Positions 24,900-37,143 of a DNA stretch of 64,000 nt are shown here, piece after piece. A program made the translations under genes and the position numbers. The DNA is from Collinsella aerofaciens. Lineage in GTDB: Bacteria; Actinomycetota; Coriobacteriia; Coriobacteriales; Coriobacteriaceae. Position 1 is the stretch's first letter. Every line of letters starts with the position of its first letter. Location of the stretch: contig NZ_WWSY01000001.1 in NCBI RefSeq assembly GCF_009876115.1, forward strand, positions 294,993 through 358,992. The letters run 5' to 3'. Below the pieces are notes generated by a model. That model was given only the letters and a program-made list of their open reading frames with translations. It ran no database searches and had not been told where the DNA came from.

Positions 24900-26243
24900 C
24901 TAGCGCAGCAGGCCGGCTACTTCGCCGGCTAGGGTGATGGTGCCGGCGGCAACGAAGGACTCGCCCACGGCGTCAAAAGCCGCGAGAGCCTCGGGCACGC
25001 TAGGGTACACACCGGCAAGCTTGTTGGCGTCCACCAGGGCAGCAAGTTCCTCTGCCGGCAGGGCGCGATCGGAATCGGTCTGGGTTACGACCACACGCGG
25101 GAAGGCCGGAATCAGAACATCGACAATACCGGCCACATCCTTGTCGGCCAGTGCGGCGCACAGCAGCGTGGGGCGATTCTCGACGCACGGATCTATCTCG
25201 TCCAGCGCGCTCACAAAGTTCTCGCAGCTCTGAGGGTTATGGCAGGCGTCGATCAGCTTGAGCGGATCGGTCCCCAGCACATCAAAACGACCCGGCGTGG
25301 GGCAGCCCATAAGCGATGCATCCAGCGCATCGTGGTCGAGCTCGCGGCCCAAATACCCCTCGCACAGCATAATCGCGCACGCAGCATTCTGCGGCTGGTA
25401 GGCCGGCTTAACCATGCTTGACGTATAGATCGCACGCGGCGTGGTGCAGCTAAACTCAACCGTGTCGCCCACGTGTGCCGGAACCTTGGTTGTGGCATGG
25501 TTCACCACGAGCGGCACCACACCGCACTCACGGCAACGGGCATCCATCACGCGCTGAACGCTCGCCTCATGCGTACCCTCGCCCAAAACAACAAAGCGCC
25601 CAGGCTTAATAACCGCAGCCTTCTCCCCCGCAATGGCCTCGAGCGTGTTGCCCAAAATACGTGTATGATCGAGCCCAATGCCCGTAATGGCAACGGCGAC
25701 GGGATCGGTCGCACTCGTGGCGTCCCAACGCCCGCCCATGCCAACCTCAAGCACGGCTACGTCCACGCAAGCCTCGGCAAACACTACAAGTGCAGCAGCC
25801 GTCAGCAGGTCAAACGGTGTGATGGTATAGGCGCGCTCCCCTGCCGCCACACGGCGCGCATTCACGCGATGCCCCGCCTCGACAGCTGCCGAAACGCCAT
25901 GGGCAAAGGCCTCGTCGCTCACGACGCACCCATCAACCTCCATGCGCTCGGGATAGCGCACCAGCTGTGGCGACGTATACAGCGCGGTTTTGAGCCCCTC
26001 ACCACGAAGAATGGCAGCCGAAAAACGCGTAGTCGAAGTCTTGCCATTGGTACCGGCAACCTGGATGCAATCGAAATACTCGTCCGGACGCCCCAGCTCA
26101 TCGAGCATATCGACAACCGTCTCAAGCAGAGGACCAGCATCCCCAGAAATCCGCCCCGTATCAGCAGCAAGCCCCACAGCCTCATCAAACGAAAGCAGCT
26201 CAAACGAGAAAGGAACGACATACGACCCAGAACGCTTAGCCAT
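24900..26243 (-). CDS. folC: Folylpolyglutamate/dihydrofolate synthase
   Basis: A 447-residue Mur-ligase-like enzyme adding glutamate to folates with ATP. P-loop IQVAGTNGKTSTTRFSAAILR, the omega-loop region YTSPQLVRYPERM, DVAVLEVGMGGRWDATSATDP, ITGIGLDHTRILGNTLEAIAGEKAAVIK with the modified Lys region, and LIDACHNPQSCENFV in the C-terminal domain. ATG 26243 is preceded by GGGGGA; upstream in-frame starts run through a terminator-like hairpin and are unlikely. Confidence 0.9.
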   Translation of the reverse strand: MAKRSGSYVVPFSFELLSFDEAVGLAADTGRISGDAGPLLETVVDMLDELGRPDEYFDCIQVAGTNGKTSTTRFSAAILRGEGLKTALYTSPQLVRYPERMEVDGCVVSDEAFAHGVSAAVEAGHRVNARRVAAGERAYTITPFDLLTAAALVVFAEACVDVAVLEVGMGGRWDATSATDPVAVAITGIGLDHTRILGNTLEAIAGEKAAVIKPGRFVVLGEGTHEASVQRVMDARCRECGVVPLVVNHATTKVPAHVGDTVEFSCTTPRAIYTSSMVKPAYQPQNAACAIMLCEGYLGRELDHDALDASLMGCPTPGRFDVLGTDPLKLIDACHNPQSCENFVSALDEIDPCVENRPTLLCAALADKDVAGIVDVLIPAFPRVVVTQTDSDRALPAEELAALVDANKLAGVYPSVPEALAAFDAVGESFVAAGTITLAGEVAGLLR

Positions 26244-26263
26244 AACCCAAAGTCCCCCATAAC

Positions 26264-26292
26264 AGAAAAAGAGGCCCATTAAATAGAATGAG
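26264..26292 (-). terminator. Terminator-like stem before folC
   Basis: On the minus strand GAGGGGCTCATT and AATGGGCCTC form an imperfect stem followed by TTTTT. It would end valS transcripts before folC. Confidence 0.5.
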
Positions 26293-26394
26293 CCCCTCGC
26301 GTTCAAAAAATCAGCCAAACACCGCTTTGCAGCAACCTCAAGGCCACAACCCAGTGGCCCTAACATGCCGGGCGCAGACAACCACGTAAACGAA

Positions 26395-26517
26395 CTGGGA
26401 GCGGTTTGGGGCTTTGCTCGATACAAGTTCCGCACGAGCCGAAGGCCACTTAATGTGGCCTTCGTGCGAGCAGGACTGTCCGCAGTAGCGAGCAAAGCCC
26501 CAAACCGCGTCCCCCAG
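26395..26517. repeat. Large imperfect palindrome downstream of valS
   Basis: CTGGG plus GCGGTTTGGGGCTTTGCTCG (26395-26420) recurs inverted at 26489-26517, the inner 20 bp perfectly. Nested inside is GAAGGCCAC-TTAAT-GTGGCCTTC (26441-26463), extended by CGCAC/GTGCG. The outer arm ends 7 bp from the valS stop. The rest of the 26244-26523 gap holds only a small GGCCAC/GTGGCC stem at about 26342-26359. Confidence 0.85.
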
Positions 26518-26523
26518 TACCGC

Positions 26524-29220
<2,697 letters not shown>

Positions 29221-29240
29221 ATATCTCTCCCTGTCCCGCC

Positions 29241-29280
29241 GGGGAGGAATGTAGGCCCGCTAGGGTCTGCATTCCTCCCC
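29241..29280 (-). promoter_or_regulatory. Hairpin in the valS leader
   Basis: GGGGAGGAATG (minus strand) pairs perfectly over 11 bp with CATTCCTCCCC around an 18-nt loop, 20 nt before the start codon. There is no T-run, and no T-box sequence (AGGGTGGNACCGCG) is seen. It may act on translation or message stability. Confidence 0.55.
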
Positions 29281-29301
29281 TTAGGTATCGATTACTTCAG
29301 T

Positions 29302-29330
29302 CTGATATGACTTCGCTGAGGCTTAAACAA
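29302..29330 (-). promoter_or_regulatory. Candidate valS promoter
   Basis: Minus strand TTGTTT (29325-29330) and TATCAG (29302-29307) are 17 bp apart. Confidence 0.45.
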
Positions 29331-29373
29331 ACACACAGAATAACACAGGTAGTTGGGGTTATTGCGTATATAT

Positions 29374-29411
29374 AAAATAGCCTCCGACCACGGATGGTCG
29401 GAGGCTATTTG
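29374..29411 (-). terminator. Terminator of clpP-clpX
   Basis: A perfect 16-bp stem (AAATAGCCTCCGACCA and its inverse, 29375-29410) lies 20 bp after the clpX stop and is followed on minus by TATATA. Confidence 0.85.
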
Positions 29412-29431
29412 CAAGCACGAATTTGGCTGGT

Positions 29432-30844
29432 TTACCCGTAGATGCGTTGGGGCTGTTCTTCGCCCTTTACGGCAGCTTCGGTTACGACGACCTTGGCTAC
29501 CCCTTCCTCGCTGGGGAGGTCGAACATCGTCTGCTGAAGCACGTCTTCGCAGATGGCGCGCAGGCCGCGGGCGCCGGTCTTGCGGGCAAGCGCCATGCGG
29601 GCGATCTCGTGCAGGGCAGCATCCTCAAACTCAAGCTCAACGTCCTCGAGCTGGAACATCTTGCGGTACTGACGCACCACGGCGTTCTTGGGCTCGGTCA
29701 GGATCGACACCAGGTCGTCCTCGTCGAGTGCCTGCGTCTGGGTCACGACGGGCGTACGGCCCACGAACTCGGGGATCATGCCAAAGGCGTTAAGGTCCTG
29801 CGGGAGCACCTGACGCAGCAGGTCGTTCTCGTCGACCGAGGTGGGGCCGGCGATCTCGGAGTTAAAACCTATACCCTTGTTGCCCACGCGGTCGGCGATG
29901 ATCTTATCCAGACCCACAAAGGCACCGCCGCAGATGAACAGAATGTTGGTCGTGTCGATCTGCAACAGTTCCTGCTGGGGATGCTTACGGCCGCCGGTTG
30001 GCGGAACGCTGGCCACCGTGCCCTCAAGAATCTTAAGCAGTGCCTGCTGAACGCCCTCGCCCGAGACATCACGGGTGATGGAGAGGTTCTCGGCCTTGCG
30101 GGCGATCTTGTCGATCTCGTCCACGTAGATAATGCCCACCTGCGCGCGCTCAATATCGCCATCGGCGGCGTTGATGAGCTTGAGCAGGATGTTCTCCACG
30201 TCCTCGCCAACGTAGCCGGCCTCGGTGAGCGCGGTGGCATCGGCAATGGCAAACGGCACCTCGAGAATGCGCGCGAGCGTCTGGGCAAGCAGGGTCTTAC
30301 CGGTACCGGTGGGGCCGAGCAGCAAGATGTTGGACTTGGCGAGCTCCACCTCGTCCATGTCATCGTCAAACTGGGCGCCCATGCCCGATGCCTCGTCAAA
30401 GGCGGACACCGCGGCACCGCCCTCGATCACGCGACGGTAGTGGTTGTACACGGCAACCGACATGGCGCGCTTGGCGTCCTCCTGGCCCATGACATAGGCC
30501 GAAAGCTCGTCATAGATCTCGTGCGGCGTCGGCACGTGCGTAATCACCTGACGGTCGTCCTCGAGCTCAAAACCCTCCGTCTCGGGGTCAACGGCGGGCT
30601 GAGACGCAGCCTGGCCGTGGTCGTTGAGGAAACCTGGGAGATTGCCGTTGCGGGCGGCGTCCATAAAGTCCGAAGCCAGCGACTCCTCCAGGATCTCGGA
30701 GCAGGCGGCGACGCACTCGTCACAGATAAAGATGTTGGTCGGGCCCTTTACGAGACGACGGACCTGGCCCTGCTCTTTTCCGCAGAAGGAGCAGCGGATG
30801 GGGTTGCCGTTCTCGTCAAAGTTGTCCTGCATGTTACCTGCCAT
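29432..30844 (-). CDS. clpX: ATP-dependent Clp protease ATP-binding subunit ClpX
   Basis: A 470-residue AAA+ unfoldase feeding ClpP. Zinc-binding domain [16 protein letters not shown]...[10 protein letters not shown] (four Cys), Walker [13 protein letters not shown], pore loop AGYVGED, Walker [13 protein letters not shown], and [14 protein letters not shown] of the C-terminal domain. About 50 residues longer than E. coli ClpX, mostly in the linker between zinc domain and AAA+ core (residues 60-130). Start ATG 30844, with an in-frame ATG 4 codons later behind GCAGG as alternative. Follows clpP by 1 bp. Confidence 0.93.
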   Translation of the reverse strand: MAGNMQDNFDENGNPIRCSFCGKEQGQVRRLVKGPTNIFICDECVAACSEILEESLASDFMDAARNGNLPGFLNDHGQAASQPAVDPETEGFELEDDRQVITHVPTPHEIYDELSAYVMGQEDAKRAMSVAVYNHYRRVIEGGAAVSAFDEASGMGAQFDDDMDEVELAKSNILLLGPTGTGKTLLAQTLARILEVPFAIADATALTEAGYVGEDVENILLKLINAADGDIERAQVGIIYVDEIDKIARKAENLSITRDVSGEGVQQALLKILEGTVASVPPTGGRKHPQQELLQIDTTNILFICGGAFVGLDKIIADRVGNKGIGFNSEIAGPTSVDENDLLRQVLPQDLNAFGMIPEFVGRTPVVTQTQALDEDDLVSILTEPKNAVVRQYRKMFQLEDVELEFEDAALHEIARMALARKTGARGLRAICEDVLQQTMFDLPSEEGVAKVVVTEAAVKGEEQPQRIYG

Positions 30845-30845
30845 C

Positions 30846-31478
30846 CTAGGCGTCCTTCGCGGCGAGGTCGCGCGAGGTGACGATACGGTCGATCAGGCCG
30901 TAGTCGAGGGCCTCGGCAGCGGTCAAGTAGTTATCGCGCTCGGTATCGGCCTGGACCTTCTCGATGGGCTGGCCCGAGGCGTCGGACAGGATCTGGTTGA
31001 GCTCGCGGCGAGTCTTCTTGATCTCCTCGGCCACAATCTCAATCTCGGTCTGCTGGCCCTGGGCACCGCCGCTGGGCTGGTGAATCATAACCTTGGAATG
31101 CGGCAGGCAGAAGCGCTTGCCCTTGGCGCCGGCCGAAAGCAGCACGGCGGCCATGGACGCAGCCATACCGACGCAGATGGTGGAAACCTGCGGCTTGATG
31201 AAGTTCATGGTGTCCAGAATCGCCAGACCGGAGTAGACCTCGCCACCGGGCGAATTGATGTAGAGCGAGATATCCTTCTCGGCATCTTGGCTCTCAAGAT
31301 GCAGCAGCTGGGCAACGACCAGGTTGGCGCTGACGGAGTTGATCTCCTCGCCCAAGAAGATGATGCGGTCGTTGAGCAGGCGCGAATAGATATCGTAGCT
31401 GCGCTCGCCGCGCGGCGTCTGCTCGATAACGTATGGCACGAGGGCGGAATCGAACTTAGCGATCATACGCATCTCCAT
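30846..31478 (-). CDS. clpP: ATP-dependent Clp protease proteolytic subunit
   Basis: A 210-residue serine protease subunit. [19 protein letters not shown] is the N-terminal axial region, [14 protein letters not shown] holds the catalytic Ser, [13 protein letters not shown] the catalytic His, and the Asp lies in the [19 protein letters not shown] region. Three in-frame ATGs occur in the first five codons; the third is best spaced from GGAG and may be the true start (31466). Forms an operon with clpX. Confidence 0.93.
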   Translation of the reverse strand: MEMRMIAKFDSALVPYVIEQTPRGERSYDIYSRLLNDRIIFLGEEINSVSANLVVAQLLHLESQDAEKDISLYINSPGGEVYSGLAILDTMNFIKPQVSTICVGMAASMAAVLLSAGAKGKRFCLPHSKVMIHQPSGGAQGQQTEIEIVAEEIKKTRRELNQILSDASGQPIEKVQADTERDNYLTAAEALDYGLIDRIVTSRDLAAKDA

Positions 31479-31511
31479 TTCTCTTACGGACCAATAGTGG
31501 TTCTAGACAAA

Positions 31512-31552
31512 CGTACGGTGCCCGCATGCTATGCATTGGCTGGCACCGTACG
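31512..31552 (-). terminator. Hairpin between tig and clpP
   Basis: CGTACGGTGCC (31512-31522) and GGCACCGTACG (31542-31552) pair perfectly; on minus the stem is followed by TTTGTCT. It probably reduces read-through from tig into clpP. Confidence 0.7.
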
Positions 31553-31628
31553 AAGCAACCGGATAACCGGCTTATAACTTTACCCCATCACGGGCGCATC
31601 CATGCGCTCGCGGGAAAGGTGGCGAGAA

Positions 31629-32927
31629 TTACTCGGCGTCCTTGGCGGTCTCGTCGACCTCGGTCACCTTGGCGTTCTCGACCAGGTGGTCGACGGCCTT
31701 GGAGCGACGGATGGACTCGCGGACGGCAGGCATGCGGCCATCGGCGATGAACTCGGCCTTGGAAGCCTCGACGTCCTTGACGCCGGCCTTCTCGAACTCG
31801 GCGTTGATGTCGTCCTCGGTGACCTCAATCTTGAGCTCACGGGCGAGAGCATCGAGCGCCAGGGACTCACGGGCAACGTCGTTGGCCTGCTTGTGCAGGT
31901 CGCCGATGAACTGCTCCATGGTCAGGCCGGAAGCGGGCAGCCAGGTGTCGAGCGTCATGCCGCGGGCAGCGAGGTTGGACAGGAAGTTCTGGCCGAGCTC
32001 CTCAAAGACGGACTGCTCGTAGTCGGCGTCCATCTCGTCGAGCTGCAGACGCTCGGCGAGAGCGGAGACGCAACGGTTCTCCTTCTCGGCCGGCAGGCGG
32101 GAAGCCTTGTCCTGCTCGATCTCGATCTTGATGGCGTCGCGCATGGCCTCGATGCTGTCAAAGCCAAAGTCGGACTTGACGAGCTCGTCGGTGAGCTCGG
32201 GGGTGTTGCGGACCTTGATGCCCTTGACGGTGACCTCGACGGTGTGGGTCTCGGCCTCCTCGCCCTCCTCGACCTCGTCGGTCCAGGTAACGGACTTGAC
32301 GTCGTCAACGTTGGCGCCGATCAGGGCCTCGTTGAACTCCTTGGGGTTGCTGTCGCTACCGGCGATGAGCATGCGGCCCTCGGCGGCGAAGTTGTCGGCG
32401 TTCTCGACAGCCTTGAGATCGACGGTCACATAGTCGTCAGCCTCGACGGCGCGACCCTCAACGTCCTCGAAGGTGGCACGGTAGTTGAGGAGCATCTCGA
32501 CCTGGTTGTTGATCTCGGACTCGGTGACCTCCGCAGGGGGCATCTCGATCTCGACGGCGTCGAAGGAGGAGAGCTCGGCGGCAGGACGCAGGGAGAACTC
32601 GACGGTGTAGGTGTAGTCCTCGTGATCCTTGGCGAGGTCGAGCTCCTTGTAGTCACCGTTCTTGGTGGGGACGATGTCCAGCTCGTTGAGGACGACGGGC
32701 TCGTTGGCGGCGATCAGGTCGTTGGTAGCCTGAGCGAGGGTAGCCTCGGCGCCAAGAGCAGAGTCGATGACCGGACGGGGAGCCTTACCGGCACGGAAGC
32801 CCGGGAAGCGGTACTTCTTGGCGGTGTCCTTGTAGGCCTTCTTGATCGCGGCGTCGACGTCGGCGGCCGGGATGGTGACCGTAGCGGTGAGCTTGGCGTC
32901 CTTGACGTCAGAAGCGGTGATGTTCAA
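31629..32927 (-). CDS. tig: Trigger factor
   Basis: A ribosome-bound chaperone of about 432 residues. N-terminal ribosome-binding domain with KYRFPGFRAGKAPRPVID (the loop touching L23), FKBP-like PPIase domain at about 130-220 (DDYVTVDLKAVENADNFAAEG...MLIAGSDSNPKEFNEALIG), and the helical C-terminal domain. ATG 32942 reads ATG-AGG-AGG and is itself the ribosome site: AGGAGG lies six bases before TTG 32927, which I take as start (MNITASDVKDAKLTATVTI). GTG 32930 is possible. Confidence 0.9.
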   Translation of the reverse strand: MNITASDVKDAKLTATVTIPAADVDAAIKKAYKDTAKKYRFPGFRAGKAPRPVIDSALGAEATLAQATNDLIAANEPVVLNELDIVPTKNGDYKELDLAKDHEDYTYTVEFSLRPAAELSSFDAVEIEMPPAEVTESEINNQVEMLLNYRATFEDVEGRAVEADDYVTVDLKAVENADNFAAEGRMLIAGSDSNPKEFNEALIGANVDDVKSVTWTDEVEEGEEAETHTVEVTVKGIKVRNTPELTDELVKSDFGFDSIEAMRDAIKIEIEQDKASRLPAEKENRCVSALAERLQLDEMDADYEQSVFEELGQNFLSNLAARGMTLDTWLPASGLTMEQFIGDLHKQANDVARESLALDALARELKIEVTEDDINAEFEKAGVKDVEASKAEFIADGRMPAVRESIRRSKAVDHLVENAKVTEVDETAKDAE

Positions 32928-33018
32928 CACGTTCCTCCTCATACTGCCCAGCTTATCTGAGGTGCTGGTACCTTTATGCAACAAAGAGTCGCGACGGCAG
33001 GAGCCGACGCAGGTGCGT

Positions 33019-33102
33019 TGGTGCGGGCGAAAGGACTCGAACCTTCACGGGAATCCCACCAGAACCTAAATCTGGCGCGTCTACCAATTCCGCCACGCCC
33101 GC
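33019..33102 (-). tRNA. tRNA-Leu (UAG)
   Basis: Acceptor GCGGGCG/CGCCCGC, anticodon stem CCAGA with loop TTTAGGT (anticodon TAG), long variable arm of class II tRNA and T-arm GGTTCGAGTCC. CCA is encoded. Confidence 0.95.
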
Positions 33103-33187
33103 ATGAGCGCACAGACTAGGAATGATAGCAGATACGAACGACAAGCGCACGCACACCTTTTACAGGCTCACGACCTCACCACGAGTG

Positions 33188-33214
33188 CAAAAGGCGGGGC
33201 GAGTTGCCCCGCCC
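33188..33214 (-). terminator. Terminator of the molybdenum hydroxylase operon
   Basis: GGCGGGGC (33193-33200) and GCCCCGCC (33206-33213) around GAGTT, followed on minus by TTTTGC, 30 bp after the hydroxylase stop. Confidence 0.8.
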
Positions 33215-33242
33215 CGCCAATTACGACTTGTTCGCCGACCCG

Positions 33243-36074
33243 CTACTCCCCCAGCAGGGCCTTCTCGGGCGTGATGGGCAGCGAGCGGACCTGATGTCCG
33301 GTGGCGTGTGCCACGGCCGAGGCCACGGCGGCGAGCGGCGTGTTGATGACGACCTCGCCGATCGACTTGGCGCCAAACGGGCCCGTCGGCTCGTAGCTCG
33401 GCTCAAAGGCCACGCGAATGCTGCCGATATCCAGGCGCGTGGGCAGCTTGTAGCTCATAAAGTTGCCGGTGCGCAGACGGCCGCGGTCATCGTGCTCGAC
33501 GATCTCGTAGAGCGCGTGACCGATACCCTGGGCAATGCCGCCCTCGGCCTGGACGCGCGCGAGTGCCTCGTTGATCACGGTGCCGCAGTCGACGGCTGCC
33601 GCGTAGTCCACCACAGTCACCTTGCCGGTGGCCTTGTCGACCTCGACCTCGGCAATACCGGCCATAAACGGCGGAGGCGAAACGGGCAGGCAGGCAGAGG
33701 CATGCGAGGTGAGCGCGTCGCCGCCCGCGATGTTCTTGACGCACAGGTTGGCAAAGTCGCGCAGCGTGAGGTAGCGGTTCTGCTCGCGCGCGGCGCGCTC
33801 GTCGGACAGGCGCACGTACTGGCCATCGAAGACCACATCGGCGGCATCCACGTCCCACATCTGGGCGGCCTTGGTGCAGATCTTCTCGCGCAGCTCGGTC
33901 GCAGCGTTCTTGGCTGCCAGGCCCGTCACGTACGTGCCCGAGCTCGCGTACGAGCCGGCATCGAACGGCGACACGTCGGTGTCCACGCCGCGCACCACAA
34001 TGAGCGAGCTCTCCACACCCAGCTCCTCGGCGGCAATCTGCGCCAGGATCGTGTCGACGCCCATGCCGTTATCGGTGGCTCCGGTGCCGATGGTAATGAA
34101 GCCGTCCTCTTCCAGGCGCATGTCGATGCCGGCGATGTCCACGTTGGAAATGCCCGAGCCCTGCATGGTGAGCGCGCAGCCCAGGGCACGCACGCGGTCG
34201 CCCAGGTCCACAGCCAGCGGCTTGTCGCGCCAACCGATCATGTCCATCGCGCGCAGCAGGCAGCGGTCGAGCGCGCAGGCGTTGAGCTTCTCGTTGTAGT
34301 ACTGCGGCATGATCTCGCCCTCGTGCACGATGTTCTTAAGGCGAAGGTCAGCCGGGTCCATGTGCAGCATGTCGGCGAGCTCGTTGACGGCGCTCTCCAC
34401 GGCAAACTGGCCCTGGGTGGCACCGTAGCCACGATACGCGCCGCCGCGGTTGGTGTTGGTGTAGACGGCATCCCAGCTAAAGCGGCTCGCCTTCACGTGG
34501 TTGTAGATAGGCAGGCTCTTGTGGCCCGAGAGGCCGATCGTCGTGGTGGCATGCTCGCCATAGGCGCCGGCGTTGGACAGCGTATGCAGGTCGATGGCCG
34601 TGATGGTGCCGTCGTTCATGGCGCCCAGCTTAACGGTCATCTGCATCTGATGGCGCGAGTTGCCCGCGGTGATGGTCTCCTCGCGGGTGTAGCAGCAATA
34701 GCTCGGACGGCCGGTCTGCTGGGTCACGAACGCCACGAAGATCTCGCAGCAGCCCGTCTGCTTGGAGCCAAAGCCGCCGCCGATGCGCGGCTTAATGACC
34801 TGCACCTGCGATTGCGGAATGTCGAGCGACTGCGCGACCATGCGGCGCACGTGGAAGGGCACCTGTGTAGAGGTGGTCACCGAGATGCGGCCGAACGCGT
34901 CGGTCGTCGCGAAGGCGCGGAAGGTCTCCATGGGCGCGGTCTGCGTGGCCTGGCTGGTGTAGGTGCGCTCAAAGACGATGTCGCTCTGGGCGAACGCTTC
35001 ATCAAGGTCACCAAAATCGCTGGTACCGCTGCACACCAGGTTGCGAGCAACGTCGCCGCCTTGCGGGAACATAAAGGTCACGTCGCCCTCGGGGTGGACC
35101 ACGATGTCGTTATCGAGTGCCTGGGTAAAGTCGAGCAGGGGCTCGAGCACCTCATAGTCGACCTTGATGAGCTTGAGTGCCTTGTCGGCGGCCTCCTCGG
35201 TCTCGGCGGCGACGATCGCCACCTCCTCGTTTTGGTAGCGCACGAGGTTCTCGAGGATCAGGCGGTCGTAGGGACTCGGCTGCGGATAGCTCTGGCCGGC
35301 GATGGTAAAGCGGCGCTTGGGCACGTCCTCGTAGGTGTAGACGCCCACCACGCCGGGCACCTTCAGGGCGCGCGATGTATCGATGGAGCGGATCTTGGCA
35401 CGGGCATACGGGCTGCGCTTGAGCTTGACGATCAGGGCGCCGGCGGGCACAAGGTCGCCCGTGTAGACGGGACGGCCCTCGAGCAGGGCCTTCGAGTCCT
35501 TCTTGGGCTGCTTGTGGGTGATCTGCTTGTAGGAAACACCGTCGCAGCTGGTGTCGTTGACCGGCAGCTCGGGCATCTCAAAGCCCACCTGCACGCCGGA
35601 CTCGTTAAGGAAGCGCACGATGGCGCGCAGCTGGCTCTCGTAGCCGCTGCAGCGGCAGAGGTTGCCGGCGAGCTGGCGCGAGAGCTCCTCGCGCGTGGAG
35701 ACGAGGCTCGGGTCCTCCTTGGCGGCGCGGGCAAGCGCCAGCACGTTCATGATGAGGCCGGGGGCACAAAAACCGCACTGCTCAGCACCTTCGGCAGCCA
35801 TCGCACGGGCGAGTGCCTCGGACTCGGCCTTGAGGCCCTCGAGCGTGGTGATGGTGTGGCCCTCAACACGGGCGGCGGGAACCGAGCAGCTCAGCACCGG
35901 GTCGCCATCGAGCCACACCGTGCACAGGCCGCAGTTGGTGGTCTCGCAGGCGCAGCGCACCGATGAACAACCCTGCTCACGCAAAAGCGAAAAAAGCATG
36001 GTGTCGGGGGCAATCTGAACCTTGATCTTGCGGCCGTTGAGCGTAAAGGAAAGATCGATGAGTTTGGCAGCCAT
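33243..36074 (-). CDS. Xanthine dehydrogenase-family molybdenum hydroxylase, Fe-S plus Mo subunit fusion
   Basis: A 943-residue fusion. Residues 1-160: plant-type [2Fe-2S] motif CETTNCGLCTVW...SC and the second cluster CGFCAPG...GNLCRCSGY. From about 190: aldehyde oxidase/xanthine dehydrogenase Mo domain with GRPVYTGDL, PRIGGGFGSKQTG, NTNRGGAYRGYGATQGQF, and GEVVINTPLAAVASAVAHATG near the end. It hydroxylates a purine, aldehyde or heterocycle; the substrate cannot be fixed. The start overlaps the FAD-subunit stop by one base (TAATG). Lies next to selenium genes, so a selenium-dependent form is possible. Confidence 0.85.
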   Translation of the reverse strand: MAAKLIDLSFTLNGRKIKVQIAPDTMLFSLLREQGCSSVRCACETTNCGLCTVWLDGDPVLSCSVPAARVEGHTITTLEGLKAESEALARAMAAEGAEQCGFCAPGLIMNVLALARAAKEDPSLVSTREELSRQLAGNLCRCSGYESQLRAIVRFLNESGVQVGFEMPELPVNDTSCDGVSYKQITHKQPKKDSKALLEGRPVYTGDLVPAGALIVKLKRSPYARAKIRSIDTSRALKVPGVVGVYTYEDVPKRRFTIAGQSYPQPSPYDRLILENLVRYQNEEVAIVAAETEEAADKALKLIKVDYEVLEPLLDFTQALDNDIVVHPEGDVTFMFPQGGDVARNLVCSGTSDFGDLDEAFAQSDIVFERTYTSQATQTAPMETFRAFATTDAFGRISVTTSTQVPFHVRRMVAQSLDIPQSQVQVIKPRIGGGFGSKQTGCCEIFVAFVTQQTGRPSYCCYTREETITAGNSRHQMQMTVKLGAMNDGTITAIDLHTLSNAGAYGEHATTTIGLSGHKSLPIYNHVKASRFSWDAVYTNTNRGGAYRGYGATQGQFAVESAVNELADMLHMDPADLRLKNIVHEGEIMPQYYNEKLNACALDRCLLRAMDMIGWRDKPLAVDLGDRVRALGCALTMQGSGISNVDIAGIDMRLEEDGFITIGTGATDNGMGVDTILAQIAAEELGVESSLIVVRGVDTDVSPFDAGSYASSGTYVTGLAAKNAATELREKICTKAAQMWDVDAADVVFDGQYVRLSDERAAREQNRYLTLRDFANLCVKNIAGGDALTSHASACLPVSPPPFMAGIAEVEVDKATGKVTVVDYAAAVDCGTVINEALARVQAEGGIAQGIGHALYEIVEHDDRGRLRTGNFMSYKLPTRLDIGSIRVAFEPSYEPTGPFGAKSIGEVVINTPLAAVASAVAHATGHQVRSLPITPEKALLGE

Positions 36075-36988
36075 TAGCGCACCTCGCTAGAATCGACGCC
36101 GGGCACGCGGCGGCAGGAATACTCGTCCGTGGCAAACTTAGGCACTTGCACGGTCTCGAGCTCGCGGGCAAGCGCGGCCGAAAGCTCGATGCCGGCGGCG
36201 CGGCGCACGGCCTGGACGGCAAGCGGGGCCGAGATGCGACGGCGGTAGTCGGCCGAGCCCCACATATTGGTGCCGTATCTCAGGGCACGCACGGATGCGG
36301 CAAGGGCGCGCAGCTCGTCCTCGGAAGGCTGCTTGCCGATAAGGCCACATGCCTCGCCCTGCAGCAGGGTCGCACGCAGCGGGCGGGCGCCCACGGTGAC
36401 ATGCCAGCTGTTGTCCCACCAGGCGGCGGTGACGTTTAAGGAGGGGAAGTCGGTCGCGGCCTTGCGCACGGCCTCGTAGCTCGCACGGTAATCGTGCTTA
36501 ACGACCACGACGTGCTCGATCACGTCACGCACGTAGCCCATGTCCACGAACTCGGCGAGCGGCACGCGGCCGGCACCCGTCAGCTCAACGTACGAATCGA
36601 GCGCGAGGAAGGCGGAGAGCACGTCCGAGAAACCAAAGCGACCGTAGATGCTGCCGCCCACCGTGGCGGTGTTGCGCAGCTGCACGCCCACGATATCGCG
36701 GACGGCGAACTCAAAGACATGGTTGACAAGCGCGTTGAGCTCGGCATGACGCTCGAGCTGGCGCAGGGTACACATGGCACCGATGCGAAACTCGGTCTCG
36801 GTCTCCTCGATCTGATCGAGTCCGCAGGCCGAAAGGTCAATCGCCGTCGCCACGCGACGCGAACCCAGGCGCATCCAGATGCCGCCGCCCACAATCTTGT
36901 TGTTGCGGTTCTTCTGTAAGAGCTCATAGGCTTCGGCCGCGTTTCCAACACGGACGTAGGTACCGAACTTGAGCACGTTCTCCCCCAT
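36074..36988 (-). CDS. FAD-binding subunit of molybdenum hydroxylase
   Basis: A 304-residue CoxM/XdhB-like flavoprotein. KIVGGGIWMRLGSRRVATAIDLS corresponds to the first FAD loop, GVQLRNTATVGGSIYGRFGFSD to the second (normally IRNxATxGGN), with the CO-dehydrogenase flavoprotein C-terminal fold after residue 180. It carries electrons from the [2Fe-2S] clusters of the fused subunit to NAD or another acceptor. The start is ATG 36988 or GTG 36976, the latter close behind GGGGGAG. Confidence 0.82.
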   Translation of the reverse strand: MGENVLKFGTYVRVGNAAEAYELLQKNRNNKIVGGGIWMRLGSRRVATAIDLSACGLDQIEETETEFRIGAMCTLRQLERHAELNALVNHVFEFAVRDIVGVQLRNTATVGGSIYGRFGFSDVLSAFLALDSYVELTGAGRVPLAEFVDMGYVRDVIEHVVVVKHDYRASYEAVRKAATDFPSLNVTAAWWDNSWHVTVGARPLRATLLQGEACGLIGKQPSEDELRALAASVRALRYGTNMWGSADYRRRISAPLAVQAVRRAAGIELSAALARELETVQVPKFATDEYSCRRVPGVDSSEVR

Positions 36989-37084
36989 CTCTTCACTTGT
37001 CCAGTACCTCTAAGTGTACCAAACGAGAGCGCACAGCTCGTGTCGGGGCAAAATGATCCGTTTTCCTCCGTCCCCGACGGATCA

Positions 37085-37118
37085 AAAAAGGCTCCCAGCC
37101 GGAATGGCTGGGAGCCTT
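37085..37118 (-). terminator. Terminator of gdhA
   Basis: AAGGCTCCCAGCC and GGCTGGGAGCCTT around GGAAT, followed on minus by TTTTTT, 26 bp after the gdhA stop. Confidence 0.9.
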
Positions 37119-37143
37119 ATCACATGCTATGTCGAGCGAAGAT

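Noticed and set aside
33204-35966. 920-codon plus-strand frame opposite the molybdenum hydroxylase
   Set aside because: It mirrors the codon pattern of the real gene, has no recognisable domain and is rich in low-complexity His/Val/Gly runs. The same applies to long antisense frames opposite thrS, valS and hyfB.
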